A stretch of DNA of 64,000 bases from Paenibacillus sp. FSL H7-0326 (GTDB lineage: Bacteria; Bacillota; Bacilli; Paenibacillales; Paenibacillaceae): contig NZ_MPVN01000004.1 of assembly GCF_001955535.1 (NCBI RefSeq), forward strand, positions 62,001 through 126,000, in the 5' to 3' direction. This document shows positions 27,431-35,792 of this stretch, one piece after another. How positions within the stretch are numbered: the first letter of the stretch is position 1; each line of letters opens with the position of its first letter. The translations under genes and the position numbers were made by a program. The notes under the pieces were generated by a model. That model had not been told where the DNA came from, did not search any database, and was given only the letters and a program-made list of their open reading frames with translations.

Positions 27431-27456
27431 TGATACGTTGAACCGTATCAGGCGAG
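27431..27456 (+). repeat. att-like site 4
   Basis: GAACCGTATCA (27440-27450) is identical to the first 11 bases of the rlmH repeat. The sequence then diverges (GGCGAGTTTT). The left half GATACGTT resembles the TTACGCT of sites 2 and 6. It separates block C from block D. Confidence 0.55.
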
Positions 27457-27472
27457 TTTTCCCTGCTTCAAA

Positions 27473-28225
27473 TTATTCGCGTTTCGGTATCCGCGAGCAC
27501 CTCAGTTCATTCGATAAAAACTCTACGAGAATCGACCTCAAACCTTCTGGATTGCTAATCATCGGTAAATGTCCAGTATCCAAGCTCCGTACGGCTTGCG
27601 GTGCAAAGTTTGAGATCATCTTATCTTGTAACGAAGAACTAAGCTCTTTATCCTTTGTGAGCTTCACAAATAACTTTGGTACACTTGGAACGGGCACGTT
27701 GACTCGGTCTGAATAGACGCGTCTGGATTCCGGAATGAATCCTCTAACGATTATCGCAGCTTGATCGGCTGGGAGGTCGTTGCACAATCCCGATTGGATG
27801 ATAGACTCCGGAGGTTTCGTACCTATGGTACGCAGCATGATGGACATTATGACTCGCTGAGGAAAAGGTAAAGCGGATAAAAATGAACCGCCCCGCTTTG
27901 GAATTACTGCACCTACAGCGACAATCCCCGCTAGTCGATCGGTCAATAAGGAGGCCAGTTTAAGAGCAAGCGCGCCCCCAAGCGAATGGGCAACGATTAC
28001 GATTTTGTGAGGCCCCCACCCATCTACTTGTTTTTTCATTTCCGTCACGTAATTCTCCAAAGTAAGACCGTTTCTCGATTCCACGGAACCTTTCCTCTGA
28101 GGATACTCAGCTAGTAAAAAAGGATGTTCGAACGCCTCCACAACTTTACTCCAAACAAGACCCTCTAAGCCCGCCCCGTTGATGAAAACGAACCCTACTT
28201 TTTCTTGCGAATGTTTTATCATCAA
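27473..28225 (-). CDS. Alpha/beta hydrolase
   Basis: A 250-residue serine hydrolase of the alpha/beta fold. The oxyanion region is FINGAGLEG, the nucleophile elbow AHSLGG carries the Ser, and a late DTGHLPM supplies the His. It resembles the salicylate-esterase-like (MES/HNL) branch, but the substrate is unknown. GGAGG precedes the ATG. It diverges from the WYL regulator across 115 nt, the usual regulator/target layout. Confidence 0.82.
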   Translation of the reverse strand: MMIKHSQEKVGFVFINGAGLEGLVWSKVVEAFEHPFLLAEYPQRKGSVESRNGLTLENYVTEMKKQVDGWGPHKIVIVAHSLGGALALKLASLLTDRLAGIVAVGAVIPKRGGSFLSALPFPQRVIMSIMLRTIGTKPPESIIQSGLCNDLPADQAAIIVRGFIPESRRVYSDRVNVPVPSVPKLFVKLTKDKELSSSLQDKMISNFAPQAVRSLDTGHLPMISNPEGLRSILVEFLSNELRCSRIPKRE

Positions 28226-28340
28226 AATTAGACCTCCGTTGGTTTTGAGTTTAAATTTTTCTTAAAGTTATCGTATCACCAAAATAAGACAGTTTATGTC
28301 TTATTTATGCAATACAATAAAATAAACGATAGGAAACGAG

Positions 28341-29297
28341 GTGGACCCTTTGCAGAAGTCGCAGCGTCTCATTCAGTTGATCATGAGGATCAACGCCAAA
28401 CCTTCTTTTACCGTTAAGGAACTAGCCGATGAATTCGGTCTGTCCACACGAACGATTACGAGGGATTTGCTGGAGCTCAGCGAACTCGGGGTGCCGGTAT
28501 ATTCTGTTCAGGGAAGAGGAGGAGGCTACAGGCTGCTTCAAGAAAGACTCCTGCCGCCGATAAGCTTTACGGAGAGCGAAGCGATTGCGATGTTTTTTGC
28601 GTGCCAGTCGATGGAGTATTTTGGTTCCTTGCCTTTCGGGGAGGGGGTGGACTCCGCCCTTCATAAGTTCTATCACTACTTGCCTGCCGATGTAAGGGAA
28701 CAAATCGACCGGCTAAAGAATAGAATTATGTTCTGGAGTCCTTATCGATCGATGTCAGCGGAAGTTCTGCAAACTCTCCTGAAAGCTCTTATGGTTGGTA
28801 GTGTAGTCAAGATTAAGTACAAATCCAGCAGCGGTGTATCGGAGAGAGATATTCAGCCGATCGGTCTATATGCCAGCTCTGGTTATTGGTATTGTCCGGC
28901 ATATTGTTTCACTAAGGAGGATATCAGACAGTTTAGAGCTGATCGGATTCTATCCGCTGCGCTCAACAATCAAATGGCTTGCCTTGCAGACATCAGCCAG
29001 AAGACATTATTGGATAAACCTAATCAGGATGATGGGGAACCGTCTACACTCGAGCTTAAGATGACAAATAAGGGGGTGTGGTTGATGGAATCTAATCCTC
29101 GGTTTCAACCCTTCATCCAGCAGAATACAGATGGGAGCGGAAGCTTGACGATGAAAATAGCGGCAGAGGAGATGAAGTTCTACGTGGACTTGATTTGGCA
29201 ATTCGGGAATGAAGTCGAAATAGTAGCCCCCGCTGAAGCCAGAGCATTTATCCAGCAAAAAATCAAATCTATGCAATTGATTTATCTGTCAGAATAA
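28341..29297 (+). CDS. HTH plus WYL-domain (YafY/DeoR-like) transcriptional regulator
   Basis: A 318-residue regulator. The N-terminal winged helix (SFTVKELADEFGLSTRTITR) is followed by a WYL domain (residues about 140-215, IKYKSSSGVSERDIQPIGLY) that senses a ligand, and a WCX-like C-terminal domain. The GTG at 28341 with AGGA 6 nt upstream is the chosen start; a TTG three codons later is also feasible. It probably controls the divergent hydrolase gene. The antitoxin gene follows 24 nt after its stop. Confidence 0.83.
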   Translation: MDPLQKSQRLIQLIMRINAKPSFTVKELADEFGLSTRTITRDLLELSELGVPVYSVQGRGGGYRLLQERLLPPISFTESEAIAMFFACQSMEYFGSLPFGEGVDSALHKFYHYLPADVREQIDRLKNRIMFWSPYRSMSAEVLQTLLKALMVGSVVKIKYKSSSGVSERDIQPIGLYASSGYWYCPAYCFTKEDIRQFRADRILSAALNNQMACLADISQKTLLDKPNQDDGEPSTLELKMTNKGVWLMESNPRFQPFIQQNTDGSGSLTMKIAAEEMKFYVDLIWQFGNEVEIVAPAEARAFIQQKIKSMQLIYLSE

Positions 29298-29321
29298 TGA
29301 TATTAGAAAGGGTTGTTAAAA

Positions 29322-29594
29322 ATGAACATCAAACCCTCGACAACAATTAGACAAGATTACGACGGTTTCTCAAAGTATTGCCATGAAATTGATGAACCTG
29401 TGGTATTAACACGAAACGGTGAAGCTGATTTAGTTGTCATGAGCCATGAGACATTCAGACGAATGGAGGCTCGCATCAAATTACAGTCTAAGCTGTTAGT
29501 AGCGGAAAAACAGATTATAGAGGGTTCAGAATTACTTGATCATGATCAGGTAATGGAAAGAATGCGGAGGAAGATCGATGCCGCAAAAGAGTAA
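29322..29594 (+). CDS. Phd/YefM-type antitoxin
   Basis: A 90-residue protein with the Phd/YefM N-terminal fold (DYDGFSKYCHEIDEPVVLTR, then VVMSHETFRRME), which binds DNA, and a charged C-terminal helix that would cover the toxin. GAAAGGG lies 9 nt before the ATG at 29322. The gene overlaps the start of its toxin gene by 17 nt, the normal operon form. The toxin itself is broken (next entry), so the antitoxin is now an orphan. Confidence 0.85.
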   Translation: MNIKPSTTIRQDYDGFSKYCHEIDEPVVLTRNGEADLVVMSHETFRRMEARIKLQSKLLVAEKQIIEGSELLDHDQVMERMRRKIDAAKE

Positions 29595-29735
29595 GATTAA
29601 ATATACCCCAGCGGCAGTATTGTGGTGAGTCCGTATGTGGTGTTCTATCGGATCATAAATGATACAGTAGTCATCCACCGTATTTTGCATGGACGTAGAG
29701 ATTATCTTCGAGAGTTGTTTAGCTCGTTTCAATAA
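29578..29735 (+). pseudogene. RelE/ParE-type toxin remnant, internally deleted and frameshifted
   Basis: The N-terminal MPQKSKIKYTPAA is read from 29578, then a stop appears at 29626. A different frame from 29625 to 29735 reads VSPYVVFYRI, then VVIHRILHGRRDYLRELF. That is the typical C-terminus of a RelE/ParE toxin, including the strand-strand HRILHGRRDY signature. About 40 residues from the middle are missing. With the intact antitoxin upstream this is a disarmed toxin-antitoxin pair. Confidence 0.8.
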
Positions 29736-29798
29736 TATGAAATAGCTGCTCATGGGTTGAGTGGCTATTGGTGTCTAACTATAGAATGGAGAATACGA

Positions 29799-30608
29799 CT
29801 ATTCCCCCAACTGTAAAATCACCTTCGTAAAAACTTTAAAATCATCAACATGCTTCTCTATAATCGCCTCTAAAATCTCAAGCTCTAACGTCTGGTAGTC
29901 ATGCACAGCAATATTTCGGAATCCAACCATATTCATCATGGTCTGTGCTAAGTCATTTTCAATTAATCCAGCGTCTAGCAGCAGTTTAAATGCGTCACGA
30001 CTCGCTTTTGGCACGCCCAGCTTACGATTGCTGACAATATGCATGGCTAGGGCAATGCTCGCTTCACAAGCACGTTGAATATTCAGAATGATGCTATCCT
30101 GCTTCGTAAAGTCCGTTAGGTTTGCAGGGTTGCCCTCGTACACTTCATGAATACGTTTAATACAACGTTCGATTGTCGCCGCCTTATTCAAAACAACATC
30201 ATTCATTGCCGAATCCGTTTCTCGTTCTTTAATCGCATCAATAATGGTAGCGCGCTGTTCGCTTAACGTAGCATACATGCTATAGGCACGTATTTTTTGG
30301 CGTGTAAATTCATTCTCGTTATGTATATAGATTGGAATGCCCTGCTCAAAAATTTGCATGGTGAACACGGTATCAACTTGTTTAATGTCGACTAAATCAA
30401 CCTCTCGGTCGGCAATAGCCGCTAGCTCAGAAGCAAGTACAAAACGTTCATAAGGCGATAGCTGCTTGTCACTGAAATAAGCCAGATCGATATCACTTTC
30501 ATCATGAGTTGTGCCTCTAGCGAAAGAACCAAATAGAATGACGAAGGCGGGACTTGCCTCTAGAATGATTTTATCTATTAACTTCTTTTGTAACTCTTCG
30601 ATAAGCAT
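29799..30608 (-). CDS. Fused MNT-HEPN (MntA-HepT-like) protein
   Basis: A 269-residue protein that joins a minimal nucleotidyltransferase (about 1-110) to a HEPN-like helical domain (about 120-269). The GSx10DxD motif reads GSFARG from residue 27, with aspartates 39 and 41. The HEPN signature Rx4HxY is R231, H236 and Y238 (RNIAVHDY). In the MntA-HepT toxin-antitoxin type these are two genes: MntA AMPylates the HEPN RNase toxin on this tyrosine. Here both are in one chain. The ATG at 30608 has AAGGAAGG 8 nt upstream; a GTG three codons earlier directly abuts that site and is unlikely. Confidence 0.82.
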   Translation of the reverse strand: MLIEELQKKLIDKIILEASPAFVILFGSFARGTTHDESDIDLAYFSDKQLSPYERFVLASELAAIADREVDLVDIKQVDTVFTMQIFEQGIPIYIHNENEFTRQKIRAYSMYATLSEQRATIIDAIKERETDSAMNDVVLNKAATIERCIKRIHEVYEGNPANLTDFTKQDSIILNIQRACEASIALAMHIVSNRKLGVPKASRDAFKLLLDAGLIENDLAQTMMNMVGFRNIAVHDYQTLELEILEAIIEKHVDDFKVFTKVILQLGE

Positions 30609-30734
30609 GCGGATCACCTTCCTTTCTCGTATTATATAGTTTTTTTACAATAATGGAAGGGTGATTGCTAGACGCGCCTGTGTTAAACTATGACCAAATA
30701 TATCCAAAATATCACCTGTCAAAAGGAGTCTGCT

Positions 30735-31691
30735 ATGAGCGAGATGACATTGGATCTGCAAGTATTAGAAAATTTAAAACCGGCGTTAACGTCGTTCTGC
30801 TACAGAATGCTGGGATCCATCGATGATGCAGACGATGCTGTTCAAGAGGTATACATCCGTGTATGGCAGAGCAGAGACTCATTTCGGCAGGAATCATCGT
30901 ATAAAACGTGGATTTATCGCATCGCCACGAACTTATGTCTGGACAAGCTGAGACAAGCCAAACGCCGTGCGCTGCCCGTTGATCTCTCTGAACCGGCGGC
31001 CTCCATCATTGAACCCCGCGAAACGTTGCCCGACTCCTCATGGGTATGGATTGCTCCTGATATGGGGGGGAATCCCGAAGAAGCTTTCATTCGCAAAGAT
31101 ACTCTACAGCTCTGCTTCATTGCACTACTTCAAACCTTACCGCCTCGCCAGCGTGCCGTACTTATTCTGAAGGATGTATTTGACTGGTCATCTAAAGAGA
31201 TTGCTGAAGCGTTGAGTTTATCGCCAGCTGCTGTCAACAGCGCTTTGCAAAGAGCCAGGGAGACGATGAATCGGACCCGGCTCCGTTCCGAAGAGCTTAG
31301 CCGGATGGAGGTTCAGCCGGATCGCGAGCTGCTGACACGGTATGTGGACGCCTTTGAACAATTCGATGTCGACGCGCTAGTCGCGCTATTCCATGAGGAG
31401 GGCTGCATGTCGATGCCGCCTTTCCCGATGTGGGTGCGCGGCAAGGACGATTTGTTCAAATTCTTCTCTCTGACACGAAGTCATTGCGAAGGCTCACGCT
31501 TCCTGCCAGTTACAGTAAACGGCGGCTATCCTGCTTATGCGCAGTATATGCCAAGTCCTGATGCGTCCGTCCTGATCCCTTGGGGAATTCACGTCATTGA
31601 AGCGCATGATGGGAAAATACGGCATGTCCAAAATTTCATTAATACCAAATTATTTTCGCGATTTGGGCTTCCTGAGCAAATAGACCGATGA
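30735..31691 (+). CDS. ECF sigma factor with C-terminal SnoaL-like domain
   Basis: A 318-residue sigma factor of the SigJ/TIGR02960 kind. Region 2 (MLGSIDDADDAVQEVYIRVW) and region 4 (LKDVFDWSSKEIAEALSLSP) are followed by about 120 residues of NTF2/SnoaL type (RYVDAFEQFDVDALVALFHE) that modulate activity in such sigmas. There is therefore no separate anti-sigma gene. AAAAGGAG, 6 nt before the ATG at 30735, decides the start. It heads a unit with the SRPBCC and VOC genes, probable targets or partners. Confidence 0.87.
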   Translation: MSEMTLDLQVLENLKPALTSFCYRMLGSIDDADDAVQEVYIRVWQSRDSFRQESSYKTWIYRIATNLCLDKLRQAKRRALPVDLSEPAASIIEPRETLPDSSWVWIAPDMGGNPEEAFIRKDTLQLCFIALLQTLPPRQRAVLILKDVFDWSSKEIAEALSLSPAAVNSALQRARETMNRTRLRSEELSRMEVQPDRELLTRYVDAFEQFDVDALVALFHEEGCMSMPPFPMWVRGKDDLFKFFSLTRSHCEGSRFLPVTVNGGYPAYAQYMPSPDASVLIPWGIHVIEAHDGKIRHVQNFINTKLFSRFGLPEQIDR

Positions 31692-31755
31692 ATTTCGAGG
31701 CCCCATGACGTCTATATCAATGAATAACAAAAAAACGATAAGAGGTGTCTTCAAA

Positions 31756-32181
31756 ATGGGAACAAGTAATGGAACGAAAATAACGGTTCAGGCAGTCATT
31801 CAAGCGCCAATAGAGAAGGTATGGATCTGCTGGACGGAGCCGGCGCACATTATGAAGTGGAATCAAGCTTCTGAGGATTGGCATGTGCCGAATGCGGAAA
31901 ATGATTTGCGGACGGGCGGCAAGTTTCTGACCAGAATGGAAGCGAAGGATGGCAGCATGGGTTTTGATTTTGCCGGCGTATATGATGAAGTGAACACGCA
32001 TGAGTTGATTTCATATACGTTAGGAGACGGGAGACAAGTCGAGATCACCTTTATGGAGCAAGGCAGCGAAACGAAGGTCGTGGAAACGTTTGACCCTGAA
32101 AGTACGAATCCGGTAGAGTTCCAGCAAGCGGGCTGGCAAGCGATCATGGACAATTTCAAGGCGTACACGGAGCGATCCTAA
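31756..32181 (+). CDS. SRPBCC (AHSA1/START-like) protein
   Basis: A 141-residue helix-grip protein (ITVQAVIQAPIEKVWICWTE, then GGKFLTRMEAKDG) of the AHSA1 group, with a hydrophobic ligand cavity. AGAGGTG lies before the ATG at 31756. It follows the ECF gene by 64 nt and precedes the VOC gene by 43 nt, so the three are probably one transcript. The ligand is unknown. It is often seen beside such sigma factors, but no enzymatic role is established. Confidence 0.8.
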   Translation: MGTSNGTKITVQAVIQAPIEKVWICWTEPAHIMKWNQASEDWHVPNAENDLRTGGKFLTRMEAKDGSMGFDFAGVYDEVNTHELISYTLGDGRQVEITFMEQGSETKVVETFDPESTNPVEFQQAGWQAIMDNFKAYTERS

Positions 32182-32224
32182 GCGGTTCGTTCGAATATCG
32201 TCCAAATCCAAGGAGGTAGTATGT

Positions 32225-32647
32225 ATGACTTCAAAACTAACCCCGTATATTACGCTGGAGGGGAACACGAAGGACGCTATCCAGTTCTATGAACAAGCCA
32301 TCGGTGCCAAGGTTCTCTCGCTTATTACGTACGGTGAAATGCCGGATATGCCAAGTACGTTTACCGATGATTACAAGAGCCTTGTGGCACACGCAAAGCT
32401 GCAGGTTGGTGAATCGGAACTCATGTTTTCCGATGCTCCATGGGGTTCGCCTATTGCTGATGGAAAGCGGGTAACCATTTGCATTACATCAAATGAGGTG
32501 GAACAATCGAAACGAATCTATGATGCACTGCAGCAAGGCGGTCAAGTCAATATTCCGTTTAAGGAAGAGCCTTTTAGTCCTGGTTTTGGTGATGTGACAG
32601 ATAAATTCGGCATAACCTTTCAGATTTTCACGGAATTTCAAAACTAA
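32225..32647 (+). CDS. VOC-family protein, PhnB-like
   Basis: A 140-residue VOC protein (PYITLEGNTKDAIQFYEQAI, then HAKLQVGESELMFSD and DKFGITFQIFTE) of the PhnB/DUF1428-like glyoxalase subgroup. AAGGAGG precedes two nearby ATGs; only the second, at 32225, is in frame. It is the last gene of the ECF unit. The substrate is unknown. Confidence 0.83.
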   Translation: MTSKLTPYITLEGNTKDAIQFYEQAIGAKVLSLITYGEMPDMPSTFTDDYKSLVAHAKLQVGESELMFSDAPWGSPIADGKRVTICITSNEVEQSKRIYDALQQGGQVNIPFKEEPFSPGFGDVTDKFGITFQIFTEFQN

Positions 32648-32660
32648 ATGATGGCCAAGG

Positions 32661-32688
32661 AGTCGCCCAACATTGGTGCGGCTTTTTT
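32661..32688 (+). terminator. Terminator of the ECF-SRPBCC-VOC unit
   Basis: AGTCGCCCA can pair with TGGTGCGGCT (one G-U, one bulged base) and is followed by TTTTTT. Confidence 0.6.
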
Positions 32689-32769
32689 GTTGCACAGTGG
32701 TGTCCAAATGGGAAGGATTGGGCTATTACTAAAAGCTATAGCTAGCCATACGTTTTACATATAACATGC

Positions 32770-32801
32770 AATCTATTTAATCGTGATATATTCAATAGAT
32801 T
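32770..32801 (+). promoter_or_regulatory. Inverted repeat upstream of the MetE-like gene
   Basis: AATCTATT and AATAGATT are perfect complements 16 nt apart, ending 23 nt before the ATG. This may be an operator. No S-box or T-box leader features are visible here. Confidence 0.35.
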
Positions 32802-32824
32802 AAAGATTTGAAGGAGAGACATCT

Positions 32825-33913
32825 ATGATTCCATTTCGTAATGATCATGTAGGCAGCTTTTTACGTCCTGCCAACTTAACTCAGGCACGTGAGCAATATA
32901 AATCGGGCAATATCACATATGAACAATTAACGGCTGTAGAAGATAACGAGATCATCCGTATTATTGAGAAGCAGAAGGAGAATGGCATAGCAGCCGTAAC
33001 GGACGGCGAGTTCCGCAGAAGCTGGTGGCATTTTGATTTTCTCGGCGGCTTGGATGGAGTAGAGTTATTTGAAGAAATAGCGGGACCGAAATTTCACAAC
33101 ATGGTAACTCGTAAAGGCGGTATTCGCATTGTCGGTAAAGTCGATTTCTCGACGCATCCGTTTATTCAGCATTTCGAGTTTTTGAAAAAGCACGCGGGTG
33201 ATGCAGTGGCGAAACAGACGATTCCAAGTCCGAATATGCTTCTGTATCGTGTGGAATACAATGACGACATTTATAAGGATCGTGAATCGTTCCTTCAGGA
33301 CACCATCGCGGCCTATCAAAAAGCGATCCAAGCCTTCTATGATGCAGGATGCCGATATTTGCAATTAGATGATACCGCTTGGGCAGATCTGTTCTCTGAA
33401 GCGGGTCATGATAAGCTGCGTGCGAAAGGCTGGGATCCGGCGGAAGAGCTGAAAATTATGCAGCGGATGATTAATGAATCTTTGGCTCATAAACCAGAGG
33501 ATTTAGTGGTGACGATGCATATTTGCCGTGGTAACTATAAATCCAATTATTTCTCAACCGGCGGTTATGATTACGCTTCTGAAGTGATATTTGGAGGATT
33601 AAACGTGGACGGACTGTTCCTGGAATTCGACGACGAGCGTTCAGGTGGATTCGAGCCATTAAAATATGTGAATCGTAAAGATTTAAAAGTCGTACTCGGC
33701 TTAATCACATCGAAATCAGGTGAATTAGAAGACAAGGAACAAATTAAAGCGCGGATTGCAGAGGCGGCGACCTATGTACCGCTTGAACAGCTATGTTTGA
33801 GCCCGCAATGCGGCTTTTCGTCTACAGAAGAAGGCAATATTCTAACAGAAGAACAACAATGGAGTAAACTTCGTTTCGTTAAAGAAATTGCCGACGAAGT
33901 TTGGAATTCATAG
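32825..33913 (+). CDS. Cobalamin-independent methionine-synthase-like protein (YxjG/YxjH type)
   Basis: A 362-residue protein matching only the catalytic half of MetE (MIPFRNDHVGSFLRPANL). The zinc ligands are recognisable as His in TMHICRGN and Cys in LSPQCGFSS, and Asp in YLQLDD lies in the substrate site. Short MetE-like proteins transfer methyl groups to homocysteine-like thiols, sometimes from compounds other than methyltetrahydrofolate. GAAGGAGAG precedes the ATG. The aldehyde dehydrogenase gene follows 24 nt after the stop, so the two probably form an operon of unknown pathway. Confidence 0.85.
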   Translation: MIPFRNDHVGSFLRPANLTQAREQYKSGNITYEQLTAVEDNEIIRIIEKQKENGIAAVTDGEFRRSWWHFDFLGGLDGVELFEEIAGPKFHNMVTRKGGIRIVGKVDFSTHPFIQHFEFLKKHAGDAVAKQTIPSPNMLLYRVEYNDDIYKDRESFLQDTIAAYQKAIQAFYDAGCRYLQLDDTAWADLFSEAGHDKLRAKGWDPAEELKIMQRMINESLAHKPEDLVVTMHICRGNYKSNYFSTGGYDYASEVIFGGLNVDGLFLEFDDERSGGFEPLKYVNRKDLKVVLGLITSKSGELEDKEQIKARIAEAATYVPLEQLCLSPQCGFSSTEEGNILTEEQQWSKLRFVKEIADEVWNS

Positions 33914-33937
33914 ATCCATACAACGGAGGGATAGAAC

Positions 33938-35428
33938 ATGACGATTCAAGCGGACAAAGAGACAATTGTAGTTGAGAACTTCATTAAGGGTCAGCGAGTA
34001 GAGTCCATTTCCCAATCAGCCAAAGAGAATCCGGCAAACCCCAATGAAATTGTCGGCTATTTCCCGGTCACCACGAAAGAGCAAGCGGCTGAAGCTATTG
34101 CAGCGGCAGCAGAGGCTTTTACAGTATGGAAGCAGAGTGCCATCGACGAACGCATCACGCGCATGCGCAAGGCCATTGAGAAAATTAGAGCAGCGGAGAA
34201 TGACATTGTCCAATTGCTGTCTAGAGAGCATGGCAAGCCGCTTTATGATGCCCATGGTGAAATGTATGTTGCATTGATGTGGATGGAATTTGCCTGTGAT
34301 CAGGCCAAGTCGGTTCTGCAGGAAGAAGTACAAGAGCATGAGACGGGCAAAACGATCATATCCCATGATCCCATTGGCGTGGTGGCAGCAATTAGCCCAT
34401 GGAACTATCCTATTGCGCTGTCCACGATTAAGCTCGCTCCCGCCTTACTTGCCGGCAACACGATTGTGCTGAAGCCAAGTCCATTTGCCCCACTGGCGGC
34501 GACCAAAGTGGCAGAGATTATTGCGGGTGAATTCCCGGCTGGTGTGATCAACGTCGTTCATGGCGAATCCGATGTGGGCGTTGAACTGACCTCGAACCCT
34601 CTTGTCGCCAAGATTGCCTTTACAGGCGGAACCGAAACAGCGAAGCATATTATGAAGGCTGCTTCGGAAACAATTAAGCATATGACGCTTGAGCTCGGCG
34701 GCAACGATGCGGCGATCTTCCTGGAGGGCTTTGATGTTAACGATGAGCGGGCCATGCGCCGGATTGTCGTTTCTAACTTTTTGACAGCAGGCCAGATCTG
34801 CATGATTGCCAAACGTGTATATGTACATCGTTCGATTTATGATGCCTTCGTGGACAAATATATAGAGGCCGCCAATCGCTGGATTCGAATCGGAGACCCA
34901 TTTGATCCGAATACAACGGTCGGTCCGGTCAATAACCTGAAGCAGAAGCAATATGTCGAGGGACTGGTCGAAGATGCGCGGAAACGCGGAGCGAAAGTCA
35001 TTCCTCTGGGACAAATTCTCGATCAGAAGCGGATTGATGAAGGCTACTACCTGCAGCCGACCCTTGTGCTCGATTGTGACTATCGTGATCCGATTGTGGT
35101 AGAGGAACAGTTCGGTCCTACGGTACCGATCCTGCCTTTTGACGATGAAGAGCAGGTTATTGCATTGCATAATGAGAGCATCTATGGACTCACAAGTTCT
35201 GTATGGGGAAGAGAAGAAGATGCCATTCGGGTCGCACGCAGGCTCGAAGCAGGTACGACAATGATCAATACGGCAGCTGTGCAAGGGCTCGATGTAAGGT
35301 TCCCTTTTGGCGGTGTCAAGCAATCCGGCGTTGGCCGCGAATATGGCGAGGAAGGCATCCTCACTTATACGGAAACACATGTCATCAACGTACCGAAGGC
35401 ACTGGATCTCCCTTATATACCAGAGTAA
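33938..35428 (+). CDS. NAD(P)-dependent aldehyde dehydrogenase
   Basis: A 496-residue aldehyde dehydrogenase that oxidises an aldehyde to the acid. The active site shows Asn in SPWNYP, Glu in LELGGND and the Cys in AGQICMIAKR; the coenzyme loop is FTGGTETAKH. Sequence style is closest to the succinate-semialdehyde/aldehyde dehydrogenase group, but the substrate cannot be fixed. ACGGAGGG lies 8 nt before the ATG. It is co-oriented with the MetE-like gene. Confidence 0.9.
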   Translation: MTIQADKETIVVENFIKGQRVESISQSAKENPANPNEIVGYFPVTTKEQAAEAIAAAAEAFTVWKQSAIDERITRMRKAIEKIRAAENDIVQLLSREHGKPLYDAHGEMYVALMWMEFACDQAKSVLQEEVQEHETGKTIISHDPIGVVAAISPWNYPIALSTIKLAPALLAGNTIVLKPSPFAPLAATKVAEIIAGEFPAGVINVVHGESDVGVELTSNPLVAKIAFTGGTETAKHIMKAASETIKHMTLELGGNDAAIFLEGFDVNDERAMRRIVVSNFLTAGQICMIAKRVYVHRSIYDAFVDKYIEAANRWIRIGDPFDPNTTVGPVNNLKQKQYVEGLVEDARKRGAKVIPLGQILDQKRIDEGYYLQPTLVLDCDYRDPIVVEEQFGPTVPILPFDDEEQVIALHNESIYGLTSSVWGREEDAIRVARRLEAGTTMINTAAVQGLDVRFPFGGVKQSGVGREYGEEGILTYTETHVINVPKALDLPYIPE

Positions 35429-35472
35429 TCTCGGTAACGTACATCCTCGATATATTAAATGATTTTTTTAAG

Positions 35473-35498
35473 AGGCGCTCAAATGGGGCGCCTTTTTC
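35473..35498 (+). terminator. Terminator after the aldehyde dehydrogenase
   Basis: AGGCGCTC / GGGCGCCT (one G-U) with a short loop is followed by TTTTTC. The weak att-like site 5 starts about 15 nt later. Confidence 0.8.
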
Positions 35499-35512
35499 TT
35501 CGCATTAATAGA

Positions 35513-35533
35513 TAATACGCTGAAGCGTAACAG
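35513..35533 (+). repeat. Weak att-like site 5
   Basis: TACGCTGAAGCGTAACAG resembles the left half of site 2 (TTACGCTGAACCGTACCAC) but diverges in the core and lacks AAGTAG. It follows a terminator as sites 2 and 4 do and precedes an AT-rich ECF/DUF3600 pair. Confidence 0.35.
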
Positions 35534-35792
35534 TTTTACCCCATCCTAAACAATCTCCGGTATTCTACAGTCTTAGACTCTAACACCGTTCCGTTTTTGT
35601 AAAAACAGTCTTGTGAAATTTGCTCCTTTCTTCTCTTTTGCTCTAATACTCAACTCAGATTAACCTGACGGACACTTCCTAGAATCAATCTGGAATTTCG
35701 CGATTCTTTATTTTTATGAAGAAAATATCAAAAAATTAAAGCCAAAAGAATCTTTTGTTTGTCTAATAGGTATGTCAAAGAGGAGAGGGTGA
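35534..35792. other. Leader region of the AT-rich ECF gene
   Basis: About 260 nt with no reading frame of note. The last 100 nt are very A/T rich (GAAAATATCAAAAAATTAAA) and should hold the promoter of the sigma gene. I see no clear -35/-10 pair and no riboswitch-like fold. Confidence 0.35.

Noticed and set aside
32648..32824. SAM (S-box) riboswitch or T-box before the MetE-like gene
   Set aside because: The leader is short and AT-rich and has only a simple inverted repeat. The conserved S-box helices and a downstream terminator are absent.
34445..35380. 311-codon minus-strand frame inside the aldehyde dehydrogenase gene
   Set aside because: Antisense to a complete, motif-supported enzyme; no start signal and no recognisable domain.
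12760..35792. A cassette recombinase (ccr-type serine recombinase, tyrosine integrase or transposase) inside the cassette region
   Set aside because: All sizeable frames here are accounted for by other families, and none shows a serine-recombinase N-terminus, an integrase R-H-R-Y set or a DDE transposase.
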